NCBI GenBank assembly: GCA_934202525.1
Contig: CAKPYB010000061.1
Span: forward strand, 1 to 14,198
Reading direction: 5' to 3'
DNA: 14,198 nt
Source: an uncultured Prevotella sp.
GTDB lineage: Bacteria > Bacteroidota > Bacteroidia > Bacteroidales > Bacteroidaceae
Part shown: piece by piece, positions 1 to 9,456 of the stretch
Layout: each line of letters begins with the position of its first letter
How positions within the stretch are numbered: the stretch's first letter is position 1
Notes under the pieces: model-generated
Databases searched by the model: none
What the model was told of the DNA's origin: nothing
What the model saw: the letters and a program-made list of their open reading frames with translations, nothing else
Program-made: the position numbers and the translations under genes

Positions 1-3000
1 CCTTGCGAACTTTTTGTGCCCGTATATTTGCCATAGGTCACATCGTTGTTGGCTAAGAGTGAGTTGACGATATGCAGGTTTCCATTCTTTGATTCCGTGA
101 GATAGAGATAGATGGCTCCACCCTTACCTGGTTCGGTAACTTCATCCAGACTAGCCTTTTCTGATACGTTACTGTTGCCGCTGATTGTACTGCCGATGAT
201 GTCCAGACTCGCATTGTTGACATAGACAGCTCCGCCATGCAGACCGGAATTCTTGATCAGTCGGCAACGGTTCAATGTATAGTTCACTCGGTTGGTGTAG
301 ATACCGCCTCCACGACCAATCTCGGCAACTTCGTTAGTTCCTTCTTCTTCTGTCTTCAGTTTTGTCGTGGTCTCACCATTCATGATGGTAATACCGTCTA
401 ATACCACTTCGTTGTTCAATGTTGCCGAAGCACCTGTGGTGCCCGCATTGCTGTAGACCACATGGTATACATTACGCTCCTTTTCCGATGCCTTGATGTC
501 ACCGGAAAGAATCGTAGGATTTGAAAACTCCCATGGCTCTATCAGACCGTTCTTGTTGTTGTCGGTCATGTCGTTGGCGTTGCGCTTTGTCAGAATATCT
601 TTGATTTTTCCATCAGGAACCAAAGTCTTGTCTCCAAAGCTGGTAAACTCATCTCCAGTTATTTTATTTCCTGTAGTAGGATTAACAGGAGTTGAAGAAT
701 ACAGGTCATTTTCTGAGAAACTGCCGAAGATGTCTACGTTCACAGGGATGGTGAAGCTCTGCAAGCGACGGTCTATCGTGTTCTGCTCTGGCGAAAGATC
801 TTGGTTCTGTCGCATCTTGCTCGGCTTGTAGGTTCCGCCTGTCATCAGAATTTCGAAGTGGGTAGCCTCGGTAGCAACTCCCTCTGTTCTTGCCTCATTG
901 ATATAGTCGAGGGCTGCTTCGAGACTGTTGAAAGGAGTAAGGAAGGAGCGGCCATAATACTTTGCCTTCTCTTCTTCTGTTACAATCTCACCACCTGTCT
1001 GAGAAACAAACAGGCGCTTCAGAAGTTTTTCCTTGTTAAACGCCGGCAAATCAGATGCGTATGCACCTGCTGTCTGTTGTTTGGTCATGGTTCTTTCCTT
1101 GCCGGTAATATCATAGTTGCTGATACCATACTTCTTCCATGCATTTACGTATGCTTTCTCAACTCCGTTGCCAATCAATGGAGAATAGGCACGAGGTTTG
1201 AAGATTTTGTTGTCGTTGAAGTAACTGTCCAGGTCGCTGGTCATCTCCGTGTTCATTCTGTTGGCTGGCAATGCCATCTTCTCTACGAAACAATAGTTGT
1301 ATGGGTAGAATTCTTCCGTATATGCCCCCTGACCCTGTGCTTGCAGATAGTCGAATGCCTTATAGTTCACATCACCACTGATGTTGTTGTCAGTCTGTGC
1401 CGTATTTCCCCATATCACGGAGTTACCGCCAATCAGGGAGTTCTCCTCCTGGTAGATTCCGCCACCGATGGTTGCCTCGTTTTTGGCGATGGTGCATGAG
1501 ATGACGTAGGCATGGTATTTCTTGGTGTCTTCGTTCTGGTCGTTGGAACGGAGTGCATAGATGGCACCACCTTTCTGTGCCTTGTTTCTTACGATGACAC
1601 TACCGCTTACGATGCTACCCTTCAGCAGCATGAGAGCACCGCCCTGGGTTGCCTGACAGTCGGAAATTTCACAGTTGCGGACATGTGCCATTCTTGGTAC
1701 AATGGCTGCACCACCCATACTCTTGAAGCCCGACTTGTCGCTAGCATTACCGTCAATCAGACGACAGCCATCTATGATGGTATTGTCTGTCAAAGCAGAG
1801 GTATTGTAGTCGTCATAGTCGCCTGTAGGCCATTTCCCGAAGCACACGGTGTGGTAGCCGTTCACCTCCTGGTTAACGGCAGAACCTTCTTTTACTTCGG
1901 TCTTCGCACTTAATACCGTCTGGTAAGTGCTGATACAGTCGCGCTTGTCATTATCCCAATTGGCTGTTCCGTCTTTCAGCTTTCCTCCTTCCTGGTCACC
2001 CTCATAGTAGCCACCCATCAGGCATACTCCGTTAGGAATCAGGAAGGTGTAGCTCTGTGGATCGCTAGGGTCTGCCAGCGTGTTGGCATGATAAACAAAT
2101 CGATTTCCTGTTTCATCACCCTGATAGCCTGCTACTTTAACATACACCTGATGCTTTTGGTTATTAACTGTGATGCCCTGGTTTGCAGTTTCAAATTTCC
2201 TGCCGGCAGCAGTCAGTACGTCCTGCAGCTTGTCAGCACAGGCAGCATTTTCCGGACTGTCTCCGCTTCGGTTTCCCCATCCGTTCTGGGTTACATAATA
2301 AATGTAATCCACAATATTTGCGCTGTTTGTCTTTTCCTGTGGTGCAATGTTGGCAGTATTGTCTGCCTCATAGGCACCGATATCAATGGCGCAGTCCTTG
2401 ATTCGGTTGGTATAGTCCATGTCGGTTTCCGGAAGGATGATTCCATTTCCTACATTTGTGGTTCCACCATTCAGACACTTGTTGCCCGTCAAACCACCCG
2501 CCTCGTACAGACGGAAGTTGTTCTTCAGGCGGGCATTGCGGAAGCGGAAATTGTTTCCACTTTCGTAGGACTGGTCCTCAAATGGGAAAGCCTGAGCCTT
2601 ATCTCCTGTGAAGTTACCATCGCTTTCCTGGAATTTGCTGCTCAGGTCATTACTGTTCATGTAGCAGTTGTGGGATGGATTCATCTTGCCCGATGCAGCA
2701 GAGTTTACCTGATCTGTGATGCTTTTGCCGTTGTTGTAATTATCATAGATGATACAGTTGTAGAGTGAGAGCTGTGAGTTAACTCCAGTATTGCTGTCCT
2801 GCCAGTGATAGATGCCGGTTCCGTTTGTCGCCATATTGTAGGCGATGGTATTGTTGTAGAACTTGGCACTCTCCAGGAAGATACCTCCGCCACGACAGCT
2901 TCCGTTATAACAGCGGTTGTTTGCCACCACAAGGTTGTAGCCGGTGCCTTGAATCATATAGGCTCCGCCTCCATAACTTTCACTGCTATTGGCATAACTC

Positions 3001-6000
3001 AGGTTTCTCAGCAGATAACTGTTCGAAATCTTACTGTTCTCTCCGTCCATATACAAACCGCCACCACGTACGCGACCGCCATGGTTGAAGTTGTTGACGA
3101 TGATGAGGTTTTCCAGTTCTACTCCTCGGAATACGCGCACACCGGCTCCTCCGTCACGGTTGGCACCAGGATAGTTGATGATGTAACCGTGACGTACAGA
3201 GAAGCCATCCCATTTGGCATACTCGTAATCCTTGTAGTTGATGTTGTCTATCAAGTTTCCTTTATAGCGTACGGCATTACCATCTGTACGTGAGGAGTTT
3301 CCATCACCCGATGGTGACCAGGTAGGAAGACAGACGTCTGGCTGATACAGTACATAGTGGCGTTCTGTATTTCCACTGTTCATCAACGTTTTTGTAAAGT
3401 CATATTTAGAGCCATCTCCAGAATTGTTCTCCTGATACCACATTTCCTTATCTCCGTTTTTGAAGTATACAGGCGATTCCTTTCTAATCTGGAGAATGGT
3501 TTCATACTTAGTCTTGTCCAAAGTCTCGTATTCCTTACGTGCCGGTACGTATTGTGACAGCAGCGGATGGCGGTCGTCTTCTCCAGGATAGCCTTCGTAT
3601 GGAAAACCGCCTATTACCTCCACCTTGTCTCTGACAACAAAGCCTTTGTAGTCTGTATAGATGCCTGCACCTACCCAAACTACTACCCGGTCTTTCTTGT
3701 CTGTGATATCCTTATTCAACTCTGCCGCTCTTTCCACAGCATATTGCAGACCGCTGATGTAACGCTCCTCTCTGTTGTTGGCAATCTTGTTATAGGTGCC
3801 CCAGCCAGAGAGTAACTGCTTGTTCTGGTTACCTGAGTTTGTCCAGAAATCGCCGTAAGAATCTGTTTCAGAACGATACTTGCCTTTAGCTTGACTATAA
3901 TCTGTATTGTCAATAGTGGTGCTAAGCAGCGTTTTGTCACTCTGCTTTACATAGAAATTATTGCCCGTTCTATCCTGTGTATTATCACACATAGCGTTAC
4001 CGATGATAGCCTTGTCCCAGCTGCTTCCGTCATATTCGGTATTTGATTCATTCAGAAGATTGAAGTCCGGGTTACCGTCCTTGTCGTCATCATTGGCATC
4101 GCTGATGCTATCATAATTCTTGTTGTATGAACGCACGTAGATAATCTTTCCTGCTTTTGGCAGGAGAGCTTCGTATGCACCCAGGTCAGGAGCACCACCA
4201 AGGTTGCGGTCTTCGCCGGTGATGTCCTTGGCTGTTGTGGTTGCATTGCTTTCTTGGACACTGTTGATGATGGCACCAGCCTCTGCAGAACTGGTCAGCG
4301 GGCGGAAGGATGAATAGCCTCCGTAATAAACGTTGCCGCTCATCTTGGCACCCACTTCATTGGTTGGGTTGCTGAAGTTCATGGCTCCGTTTTTTCCCAG
4401 AGTGTTGATATCCATGCTGTTCTTGCATTCCGAACCATCCCATGTGCCGTTGATGTTCAGTTTGTTTCCTACAGCATACGAGGTTCTCTTCACAAGGTCG
4501 TAATCTGGTGCTACTCCCTCATTGTTGATGATGCTTACATGGTTGAGTGTGAGAGAGTTGTTGCTGCCTTGGTTTTTGTTCAGATAGATGATGGAAGGCA
4601 GCCCCGAAGAACTTGGATTAAGCGGATCCTTGCTCGTATTGTTGTTGATGACGCAGTTTTCCAGCTCCAATTTCACTTTCACGGCATCCGGCATGGTTGC
4701 GATGGCGGCGCCATCTGCCGCTGTGTTGTTCTCAAAGATGCAATTCTTCAGCTTCACGGTGGTTGGTTCACTGCTCTGGTCCATGCTACCTATCAGTACG
4801 CCGCCACCATAAGGCATGTAGGCAGTACCGGCAGCGTATGCATGGGTAAAGGCATAGCCGTCGATGGTGATGTTGGCACCTGCTTCGATGCGGACCAGAT
4901 GGTAGAGACCCTCGTTGAGTTCTGAACCGTTCAGGTTTCCGTTCAGCTCGGTGCGGTATTTGATAGGGTCGCGGTCTTCATCTTTCGGATTCGGGTTCTC
5001 TGAATACTCCGGATAACCGCCATATACGGTTACAGGAAGTACGCAAGGTTGAATGTTAAAGGTGCATGACCTGGCGTCTGTTTCCTCGAACGTGTAGGCA
5101 ATCTTCGGTTCGAAGATACCTTCACGACCGCAGATTTCAAACTCCCATCCGCTGTTCTTCTTAATAGTGAAATCCTCTGGTGTAGTATTGCCCTTGGTAA
5201 CTACCTTGATATTGTCCTTATCCTTGATGTCGGCAAGATAACCGAGAATTTCATCTACAGATGATGAGGTATAGCTCTTTTCCCACGATTCTCCTGTGCC
5301 GTCCACCAGTTCCCGTGAACGGTCAAAGTAGATGCGCAGACGTTTTTGGGTATCATTCTTTTCGAACACAAGGTCTTGGTTGTCAGTCATATAGGCTCCT
5401 GCTGACGGAACCGAACTGATAGCCTTTCCGCTCAGGTCTATTTTTGGCTGATACAAGTAGGAAGATGGCAGGAGGGCATAGCTGATGCCCACGTTGCGCA
5501 GTCGGGTTCCTTTCACTGTTTCCCAGTAATAGTTCACCGTCTTCATGTCTGTAAGCACGCCACGTTTCTCGTTGAAGGCTTCCACCGTGTTGTAAGGTGC
5601 TTCTGTACCCATCTTGAAACCCTTGCCTGAGTAATACGTGTTGATGGAGATGGTTCCGCTCTGATAGGTGTTGGTCCATTTGGCTGCATTTACATCTGAG
5701 ATGGCGTTGTTGTAGAACTGTACGGTCTTTTCTGATGGCTTGGCTGCATAAATCTGCGCCATGGATGCAGAGTTGCTGGCGCCTGACTTGTGCCGGAGCA
5801 GCGAGTTGTTCCAGATGACATTGTTGGCAAGCAGACCCTTTTCCTTGATATACACACCACCCGTATAGGATGACATCTCGTCAGCAGCATCAGGTGTGTT
5901 GTTGGTATAGTTGTTGGCGATGGTGTTGTTGATTACCAGTCCATGACCATCCAAATACACAGCACCATTTCGGGTACTGGTATTGTTACTGATTACAGAG

Positions 6001-8231
6001 GTGGCAAGAATCTGATAATAGGCTTTCTCTGTGTTATCAGCGTCACCTTTCAGATATACGCCCGCTCCCTGATAGGCAGAACAGTTGGTTACCATGCTTC
6101 GGGTGATGAAGCCGGCTTCGTCTATATAGATACCTCCGCCTTGGTAAGCCGAACAGTCGTATACCAGGTTACCTTCCGTCTGTCCGTTCTGGCAGTAGAT
6201 GCCGCCGCCACGAGGCTTGATGCTTCCGCTTTCTTTCATGCCCGGATTGCAGAATCTCACGGTGCAGTAACGCATTCGGGCTGATGGGTCGTTGATATAA
6301 ACGCCTGCACCACAGTCTGGGGCGTATTCGGCTTTGTTCGTATCGTGAAATTTACCTCCCTCAATGGTGAAGCCTTCAAGATATACTTCGTCGGTAAAGG
6401 CATTTCCTCCAGGCAAGGGAGCAAACCATACCACATGGTAGGAACCGCTGTTCTGTATGTTCCAGGCTTCGTCATTATTACTCCAGTTGGCATCGTCGCT
6501 TCCCTTGAATTCCGCACCCCTGATGATAGATTCCTGATTCCAGCCCCATGGCTTTAAATCCTTGGATTCCTCGATGCGCTCGGAACGTCTTTTTTCGGTT
6601 CCCTTAAATGCACCATAAACGCTGATGCCATTCTTCATCAGCAGGGATACCGGGGATGATGTATCATCGGTAATGCGGTCTTTTACTACATAGGTTCCGG
6701 CTGCTACCCAGACTTCGCCTTTCTCGCCTGGTGCATTTTCTGCCAAATCGTTGATGGCCCACTGGATATCGTTCGTGGCATTTTCCCATGATGAGCCGTC
6801 GCCTGTTCCTACTTTCTTGGGCTTCACGTATCTGATGCGTCCTGCCTTCATTCGGGCATATTCGTAGGCACCAATGTCGATGGTGTTGGTCTGGTAGCGT
6901 GTTCTACCCATGATGTCGGTAGAGGTAGTTTCCAGGTTTTCTGCAAAGTTTTTGTAGTATTCCAGTTTACCCTTGTTCAGAAGGGCAGAGGTCTCCTCAA
7001 AAGTGAAGGCGGTGCTGTATAATTGCTTCAGGTTACTGCTGAACGAGAAGTCGTAACCCTGGGTTACGGCACTCTGCTTGAACCAAGGGGCTGGCTCTGT
7101 GCCGTGGTTCTCGTTGCTGATCCATACGTTTCCTTTATCGTCGGTATTGGTATCGGAATTGGTTACCTTTACTTCCGGAAAAGCACAGGAATAGAAGGCT
7201 GGACGGGTGTCTTGCTTGCTGAGTGCTGTGGAATGCCAGAGCACGGTGTTGTAAACCGCTCCACCGCCATTGCTTCCTGAAGCTCCGGCTGTGGTCAGGT
7301 CTACTGCCGATACGGTGTTGGCTATTACCGAGCAGTTGACGATTTTCGATGTGCCCGAAAGTCGGATGCCGCCGTTTGTATTGTTGTTGATGTTGCAGTT
7401 GTATACGGTGGCTGTTCCGTCTATCCACATGCCGCCACCTTCGTTCTCGCTGGTGCCTCGTTTGCCTGCTACATTATTAAAAATACTGCAATAGCTGATG
7501 GCAGACTGCGGGTTGGTGCAGGATTTATCCACATAGATGGCACCGCCGCGCATGCCGTAGTTGTTCGCAAAGTTACATTGCGAAATACGGAAGTAGCGGC
7601 TGCCGGCATTGTTGTCGTTGCTGTTGTTCATCACGTAGATACCACCGCCTCTGCCGTCTGAAGTAGAGTTGTCGCCCTTGGCATTACCTGCTGCGATGAG
7701 GAAACCGGAAACGATGGTTGGCTTGCTGCCGTCGTTGGTGTTGTTCGGTGTTACGCCCATCTGGAGGGTCAGCACATGCGTGGCATTGTCGGTGCGGGTG
7801 TCGTTCTCTGGGTAGATAATCAGCTGCTGGCTCGCCTTGTCGTTGGTGCCGATATCGCCCACCAGAGCCGTCTGATACTTCATCTGATATTTGTGTCTGC
7901 CCGTAGGGAGAACGTTCTTGATGGTTTCATCTCCCTTGAAACCTCCATACATGGCAACGCCCGAAGGGAGAACGAAGCCTCCCTTCGGTGCCTTGTAGAT
8001 GTGACCGGTAATGTCCTCATAGCCTTTCACCCAGATTTCATCGCCAGCCTTGGCTTGGCGCAGCGCATTTTCCAGGGTGATAGCTTGAGCCCATGATGAG
8101 CCGTCACCACCGTCAGTTGCCTCAGCTGTTACATGATAGGTCTTGCTGCCCTGTGCGAACAGGGAGCTGACACAGCTCAGGAGGATGAGGACTGCTATGA
8201 TTTTCCTGTATGTCGTATGTTGTATTCTCAT
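1..8231 (-). CDS. Giant secreted modular parallel beta-helix protein, probable adhesin (C terminus beyond window)
   Basis: I read this frame without a stop from ATG 8231-8229 to the left edge, giving 2,743 complete codons. The N terminus is a signal peptide: basic residues at 9-10, a hydrophobic core at 11-19, and probable cleavage after SLFA (residue 26). Five modules and part of a sixth follow. Opening motifs are DGSSW (W47), DGSSW (W482), DGTGESW (W983), DGSSW (W1405), a diverged GDSPENA (P1993) and a diverged TPFNSLEAAL (T2432). Closing motifs are DIGAYE (D452), GAYM (G945), DLGAYE (D1349), DIGAYE (D1950) and GAYA (G2389). Between them are many GGGIY and N-N-x-I rungs (GGGIY at 195, 675 and 2641), typical of right-handed parallel beta-helix proteins with choice-of-anchor-Q-type ends. 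I see no catalytic signature. The start lies 13 bp after the upstream lipoprotein stop, so co-transcription is likely. A surface or tip adhesin role is inference. A T9SS sorting domain may lie beyond the edge. Confidence 0.9.
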   Translation of the reverse strand, partial: MRIQHTTYRKIIAVLILLSCVSSLFAQGSKTYHVTAEATDGGDGSSWAQAITLENALRQAKAGDEIWVKGYEDITGHIYKAPKGGFVLPSGVAMYGGFKGDETIKNVLPTGRHKYQMKYQTALVGDIGTNDKASQQLIIYPENDTRTDNATHVLTLQMGVTPNNTNDGSKPTIVSGFLIAAGNAKGDNSTSDGRGGGIYVMNNSNDNNAGSRYFRISQCNFANNYGMRGGAIYVDKSCTNPQSAISYCSIFNNVAGKRGTSENEGGGMWIDGTATVYNCNINNNTNGGIRLSGTSKIVNCSVIANTVSAVDLTTAGASGSNGGGAVYNTVLWHSTALSKQDTRPAFYSCAFPEVKVTNSDTNTDDKGNVWISNENHGTEPAPWFKQSAVTQGYDFSFSSNLKQLYSTAFTFEETSALLNKGKLEYYKNFAENLETTSTDIMGRTRYQTNTIDIGAYEYARMKAGRIRYVKPKKVGTGDGSSWENATNDIQWAINDLAENAPGEKGEVWVAAGTYVVKDRITDDTSSPVSLLMKNGISVYGAFKGTEKRRSERIEESKDLKPWGWNQESIIRGAEFKGSDDANWSNNDEAWNIQNSGSYHVVWFAPLPGGNAFTDEVYLEGFTIEGGKFHDTNKAEYAPDCGAGVYINDPSARMRYCTVRFCNPGMKESGSIKPRGGGIYCQNGQTEGNLVYDCSAYQGGGIYIDEAGFITRSMVTNCSAYQGAGVYLKGDADNTEKAYYQILATSVISNNTSTRNGAVYLDGHGLVINNTIANNYTNNTPDAADEMSSYTGGVYIKEKGLLANNVIWNNSLLRHKSGASNSASMAQIYAAKPSEKTVQFYNNAISDVNAAKWTNTYQSGTISINTYYSGKGFKMGTEAPYNTVEAFNEKRGVLTDMKTVNYYWETVKGTRLRNVGISYALLPSSYLYQPKIDLSGKAISSVPSAGAYMTDNQDLVFEKNDTQKRLRIYFDRSRELVDGTGESWEKSYTSSSVDEILGYLADIKDKDNIKVVTKGNTTPEDFTIKKNSGWEFEICGREGIFEPKIAYTFEETDARSCTFNIQPCVLPVTVYGGYPEYSENPNPKDEDRDPIKYRTELNGNLNGSELNEGLYHLVRIEAGANITIDGYAFTHAYAAGTAYMPYGGGVLIGSMDQSSEPTTVKLKNCIFENNTAADGAAIATMPDAVKVKLELENCVINNNTSKDPLNPSSSGLPSIIYLNKNQGSNNSLTLNHVSIINNEGVAPDYDLVKRTSYAVGNKLNINGTWDGSECKNSMDINTLGKNGAMNFSNPTNEVGAKMSGNVYYGGYSSFRPLTSSAEAGAIINSVQESNATTTAKDITGEDRNLGGAPDLGAYEALLPKAGKIIYVRSYNKNYDSISDANDDDKDGNPDFNLLNESNTEYDGSSWDKAIIGNAMCDNTQDRTGNNFYVKQSDKTLLSTTIDNTDYSQAKGKYRSETDSYGDFWTNSGNQNKQLLSGWGTYNKIANNREERYISGLQYAVERAAELNKDITDKKDRVVVWVGAGIYTDYKGFVVRDKVEVIGGFPYEGYPGEDDRHPLLSQYVPARKEYETLDKTKYETILQIRKESPVYFKNGDKEMWYQENNSGDGSKYDFTKTLMNSGNTERHYVLYQPDVCLPTWSPSGDGNSSRTDGNAVRYKGNLIDNINYKDYEYAKWDGFSVRHGYIINYPGANRDGGAGVRVFRGVELENLIIVNNFNHGGRVRGGGLYMDGENSKISNSYLLRNLSYANSSESYGGGAYMIQGTGYNLVVANNRCYNGSCRGGGIFLESAKFYNNTIAYNMATNGTGIYHWQDSNTGVNSQLSLYNCIIYDNYNNGKSITDQVNSAASGKMNPSHNCYMNSNDLSSKFQESDGNFTGDKAQAFPFEDQSYESGNNFRFRNARLKNNFRLYEAGGLTGNKCLNGGTTNVGNGIILPETDMDYTNRIKDCAIDIGAYEADNTANIAPQEKTNSANIVDYIYYVTQNGWGNRSGDSPENAACADKLQDVLTAAGRKFETANQGITVNNQKHQVYVKVAGYQGDETGNRFVYHANTLADPSDPQSYTFLIPNGVCLMGGYYEGDQEGGKLKDGTANWDNDKRDCISTYQTVLSAKTEVKEGSAVNQEVNGYHTVCFGKWPTGDYDDYNTSALTDNTIIDGCRLIDGNASDKSGFKSMGGAAIVPRMAHVRNCEISDCQATQGGALMLLKGSIVSGSVIVRNKAQKGGAIYALRSNDQNEDTKKYHAYVISCTIAKNEATIGGGIYQEENSLIGGNSVIWGNTAQTDNNISGDVNYKAFDYLQAQGQGAYTEEFYPYNYCFVEKMALPANRMNTEMTSDLDSYFNDNKIFKPRAYSPLIGNGVEKAYVNAWKKYGISNYDITGKERTMTKQQTAGAYASDLPAFNKEKLLKRLFVSQTGGEIVTEEEKAKYYGRSFLTPFNSLEAALDYINEARTEGVATEATHFEILMTGGTYKPSKMRQNQDLSPEQNTIDRRLQSFTIPVNVDIFGSFSENDLYSSTPVNPTTGNKITGDEFTSFGDKTLVPDGKIKDILTKRNANDMTDNNKNGLIEPWEFSNPTILSGDIKASEKERNVYHVVYSNAGTTGASATLNNEVVLDGITIMNGETTTKLKTEEEGTNEVAEIGRGGGIYTNRVNYTLNRCRLIKNSGLHGGAVYVNNASLDIIGSTISGNSNVSEKASLDEVTEPGKGGAIYLYLTESKNGNLHIVNSLLANNDVTYGKYTGTKSSQ

Positions 8232-8244
8232 GCTGAAAAGAGTT

Positions 8245-9438
8245 TTATATGTCGAATTTGCTGATTGTGATATTTGGCTCCTCACCGAGTTTGCTGCCCG
8301 ATATTCTTGCATTGATCTTGTACCAGCGGGCTGGGATAAAGCCATCTTTCAATTTGCTCATGTCAAATGTCACGTTGTATATCTTGTTCTCTGTAGTTCC
8401 TTCTTTCTCTGTGTCAAGCTTGAAGGTGATGCGAGGAGGATTGGTTCCGTCTGGGAAGGTATAATGATATACCCGTCCGTTGCGCTTGCTGATTTCCGAG
8501 GTGTTCAAGAAGGAGGTCTGGCCACTTACCGAAACCATAGGAGATACAATTTTATGGTAAAGGGTAGGGAAGAGTCTGCCATATCCTGCACCGGAAACGG
8601 TTGTTTCTTGACCTGCCGGTTCTCCGTGATAAGTAAAACCTTGTACTTTCACATTTGTGAATTTTTGCTTACCATCTTCGCCTTTCTCATAGGCTCCCTT
8701 GGCATCCCATTGAATGTCAATCTTGGCAGCCAATCTGCCCAGTACCATGCGCCAGTATTGTTTGGTGTTGATATTGGCATTGATGTTCTGTTCTACTTTT
8801 ATTTCGCGCTCATCGGTAAGAATTTGCGTCTCTGAGTCCAGCTTGAGTGCATATCCTGTGGCTACGCTGATAAACTTGGCTATGTCTATGGCTCCGTTTT
8901 TATGAGCATATTCGTTGCTAATCTGTAATTTATAAATATCCTCGTTGCGGTTTGTGCCGTCTTCTGTTATCTTGTTCAGTTCCCCCTCCAGATCCAGCCC
9001 TTCTCCGTTACTGTAGGTAACCCCATAAACGCAACAGGTGCCTAGCGGCAGATACATCGTATAGGTGCGAAAGCCGTTGGCATCAGGTCCTGATAGGGTT
9101 GAGGTGGAATGGGTGACGAGTTTTCCCCGGTCGAATTCTTCCTTGGTATAGGTATCGTAATATACCATTTTCTGGGGTGCAGCATCGTGTATTTCGTCGC
9201 CTTGGGTCTTTTCCTTATAGGCAACGATGATGGTGAGCCGGTCCCAGTCCACCTTGTCGTTGGTGTCTGCTCCAGGATCTCCAACGCGTGTGTTTGTCTT
9301 ATCATCTGGCACAGAGAGGGTGAGCGAGATAGGTGCCAACGTGTCCATCGGTCTTACCTCGTTCTTTTCGCTTTCGCTGCATCCTGCCAGCATGATAAGC
9401 GATAGTATCGCAAATATGTATTTCGTAATATGATTCAT
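8245..9438 (-). CDS. Fimbrillin-like accessory (minor) fimbrial lipoprotein
   Basis: This 397-residue protein has a lipoprotein signal ending in a clear lipobox, L-A-G-C, with the lipidated cysteine at residue 20. After a short linker, strand-rich sequence begins (PISLTLSVP, 36-44), followed by a T-N-T-R-V site at 48-52 that resembles the arginine site where fimbrillin propeptides are cut by gingipain-like proteases. Later segments fit the fimbrillin fold: WDRLTIIVAY (65-74), TYTMYLPLG (125-133), RLAAKIDIQWDA (235-246), YHYTFPDG (324-331) and RWYKINARI (371-379). The protein ends in KFDI, close to the DVDI ends of the two upstream fimbrial proteins. Adjacent cysteines at 135-136 are unusual. 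It lies 18 bp after the FimB-like gene and 13 bp before the giant gene. By position it resembles the accessory or tip subunits of mfa/fim loci, but which of them cannot be settled by eye. Confidence 0.8.
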   Translation of the reverse strand: MNHITKYIFAILSLIMLAGCSESEKNEVRPMDTLAPISLTLSVPDDKTNTRVGDPGADTNDKVDWDRLTIIVAYKEKTQGDEIHDAAPQKMVYYDTYTKEEFDRGKLVTHSTSTLSGPDANGFRTYTMYLPLGTCCVYGVTYSNGEGLDLEGELNKITEDGTNRNEDIYKLQISNEYAHKNGAIDIAKFISVATGYALKLDSETQILTDEREIKVEQNINANINTKQYWRMVLGRLAAKIDIQWDAKGAYEKGEDGKQKFTNVKVQGFTYHGEPAGQETTVSGAGYGRLFPTLYHKIVSPMVSVSGQTSFLNTSEISKRNGRVYHYTFPDGTNPPRITFKLDTEKEGTTENKIYNVTFDMSKLKDGFIPARWYKINARISGSKLGEEPNITISKFDI

Positions 9439-9456
9439 GTATCAATTCTTTTTTAC

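Noticed and set aside
801..2768. Several 130-230-codon plus-strand open frames
   Set aside because: They lie antisense to the continuous giant minus-strand frame, give hydrophobic Cys/Val-rich nonsense typical of shadow frames, and match no family.
1..8231. Possible frameshift or pseudogene in the giant gene, because motifs diverge between modules
   Set aside because: Reading the frame codon by codon from 8231 to position 3 showed no stop, and the motifs checked at 8093, 6878, 5399, 4187, 2384, 1067 and 311 are all in the same frame.
1..8231. Polysaccharide lyase or other enzyme activity for the beta-helix protein
   Set aside because: The fold is shared with lyases, but I could see no catalytic signature, and the fimbrial context favours a structural or adhesive role.
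8143..8835. 230-codon plus-strand open frame across the start of the giant gene
   Set aside because: It overlaps the end of a well-supported lipoprotein gene and the signal peptide of the giant gene on the other strand; it has no recognisable domain.
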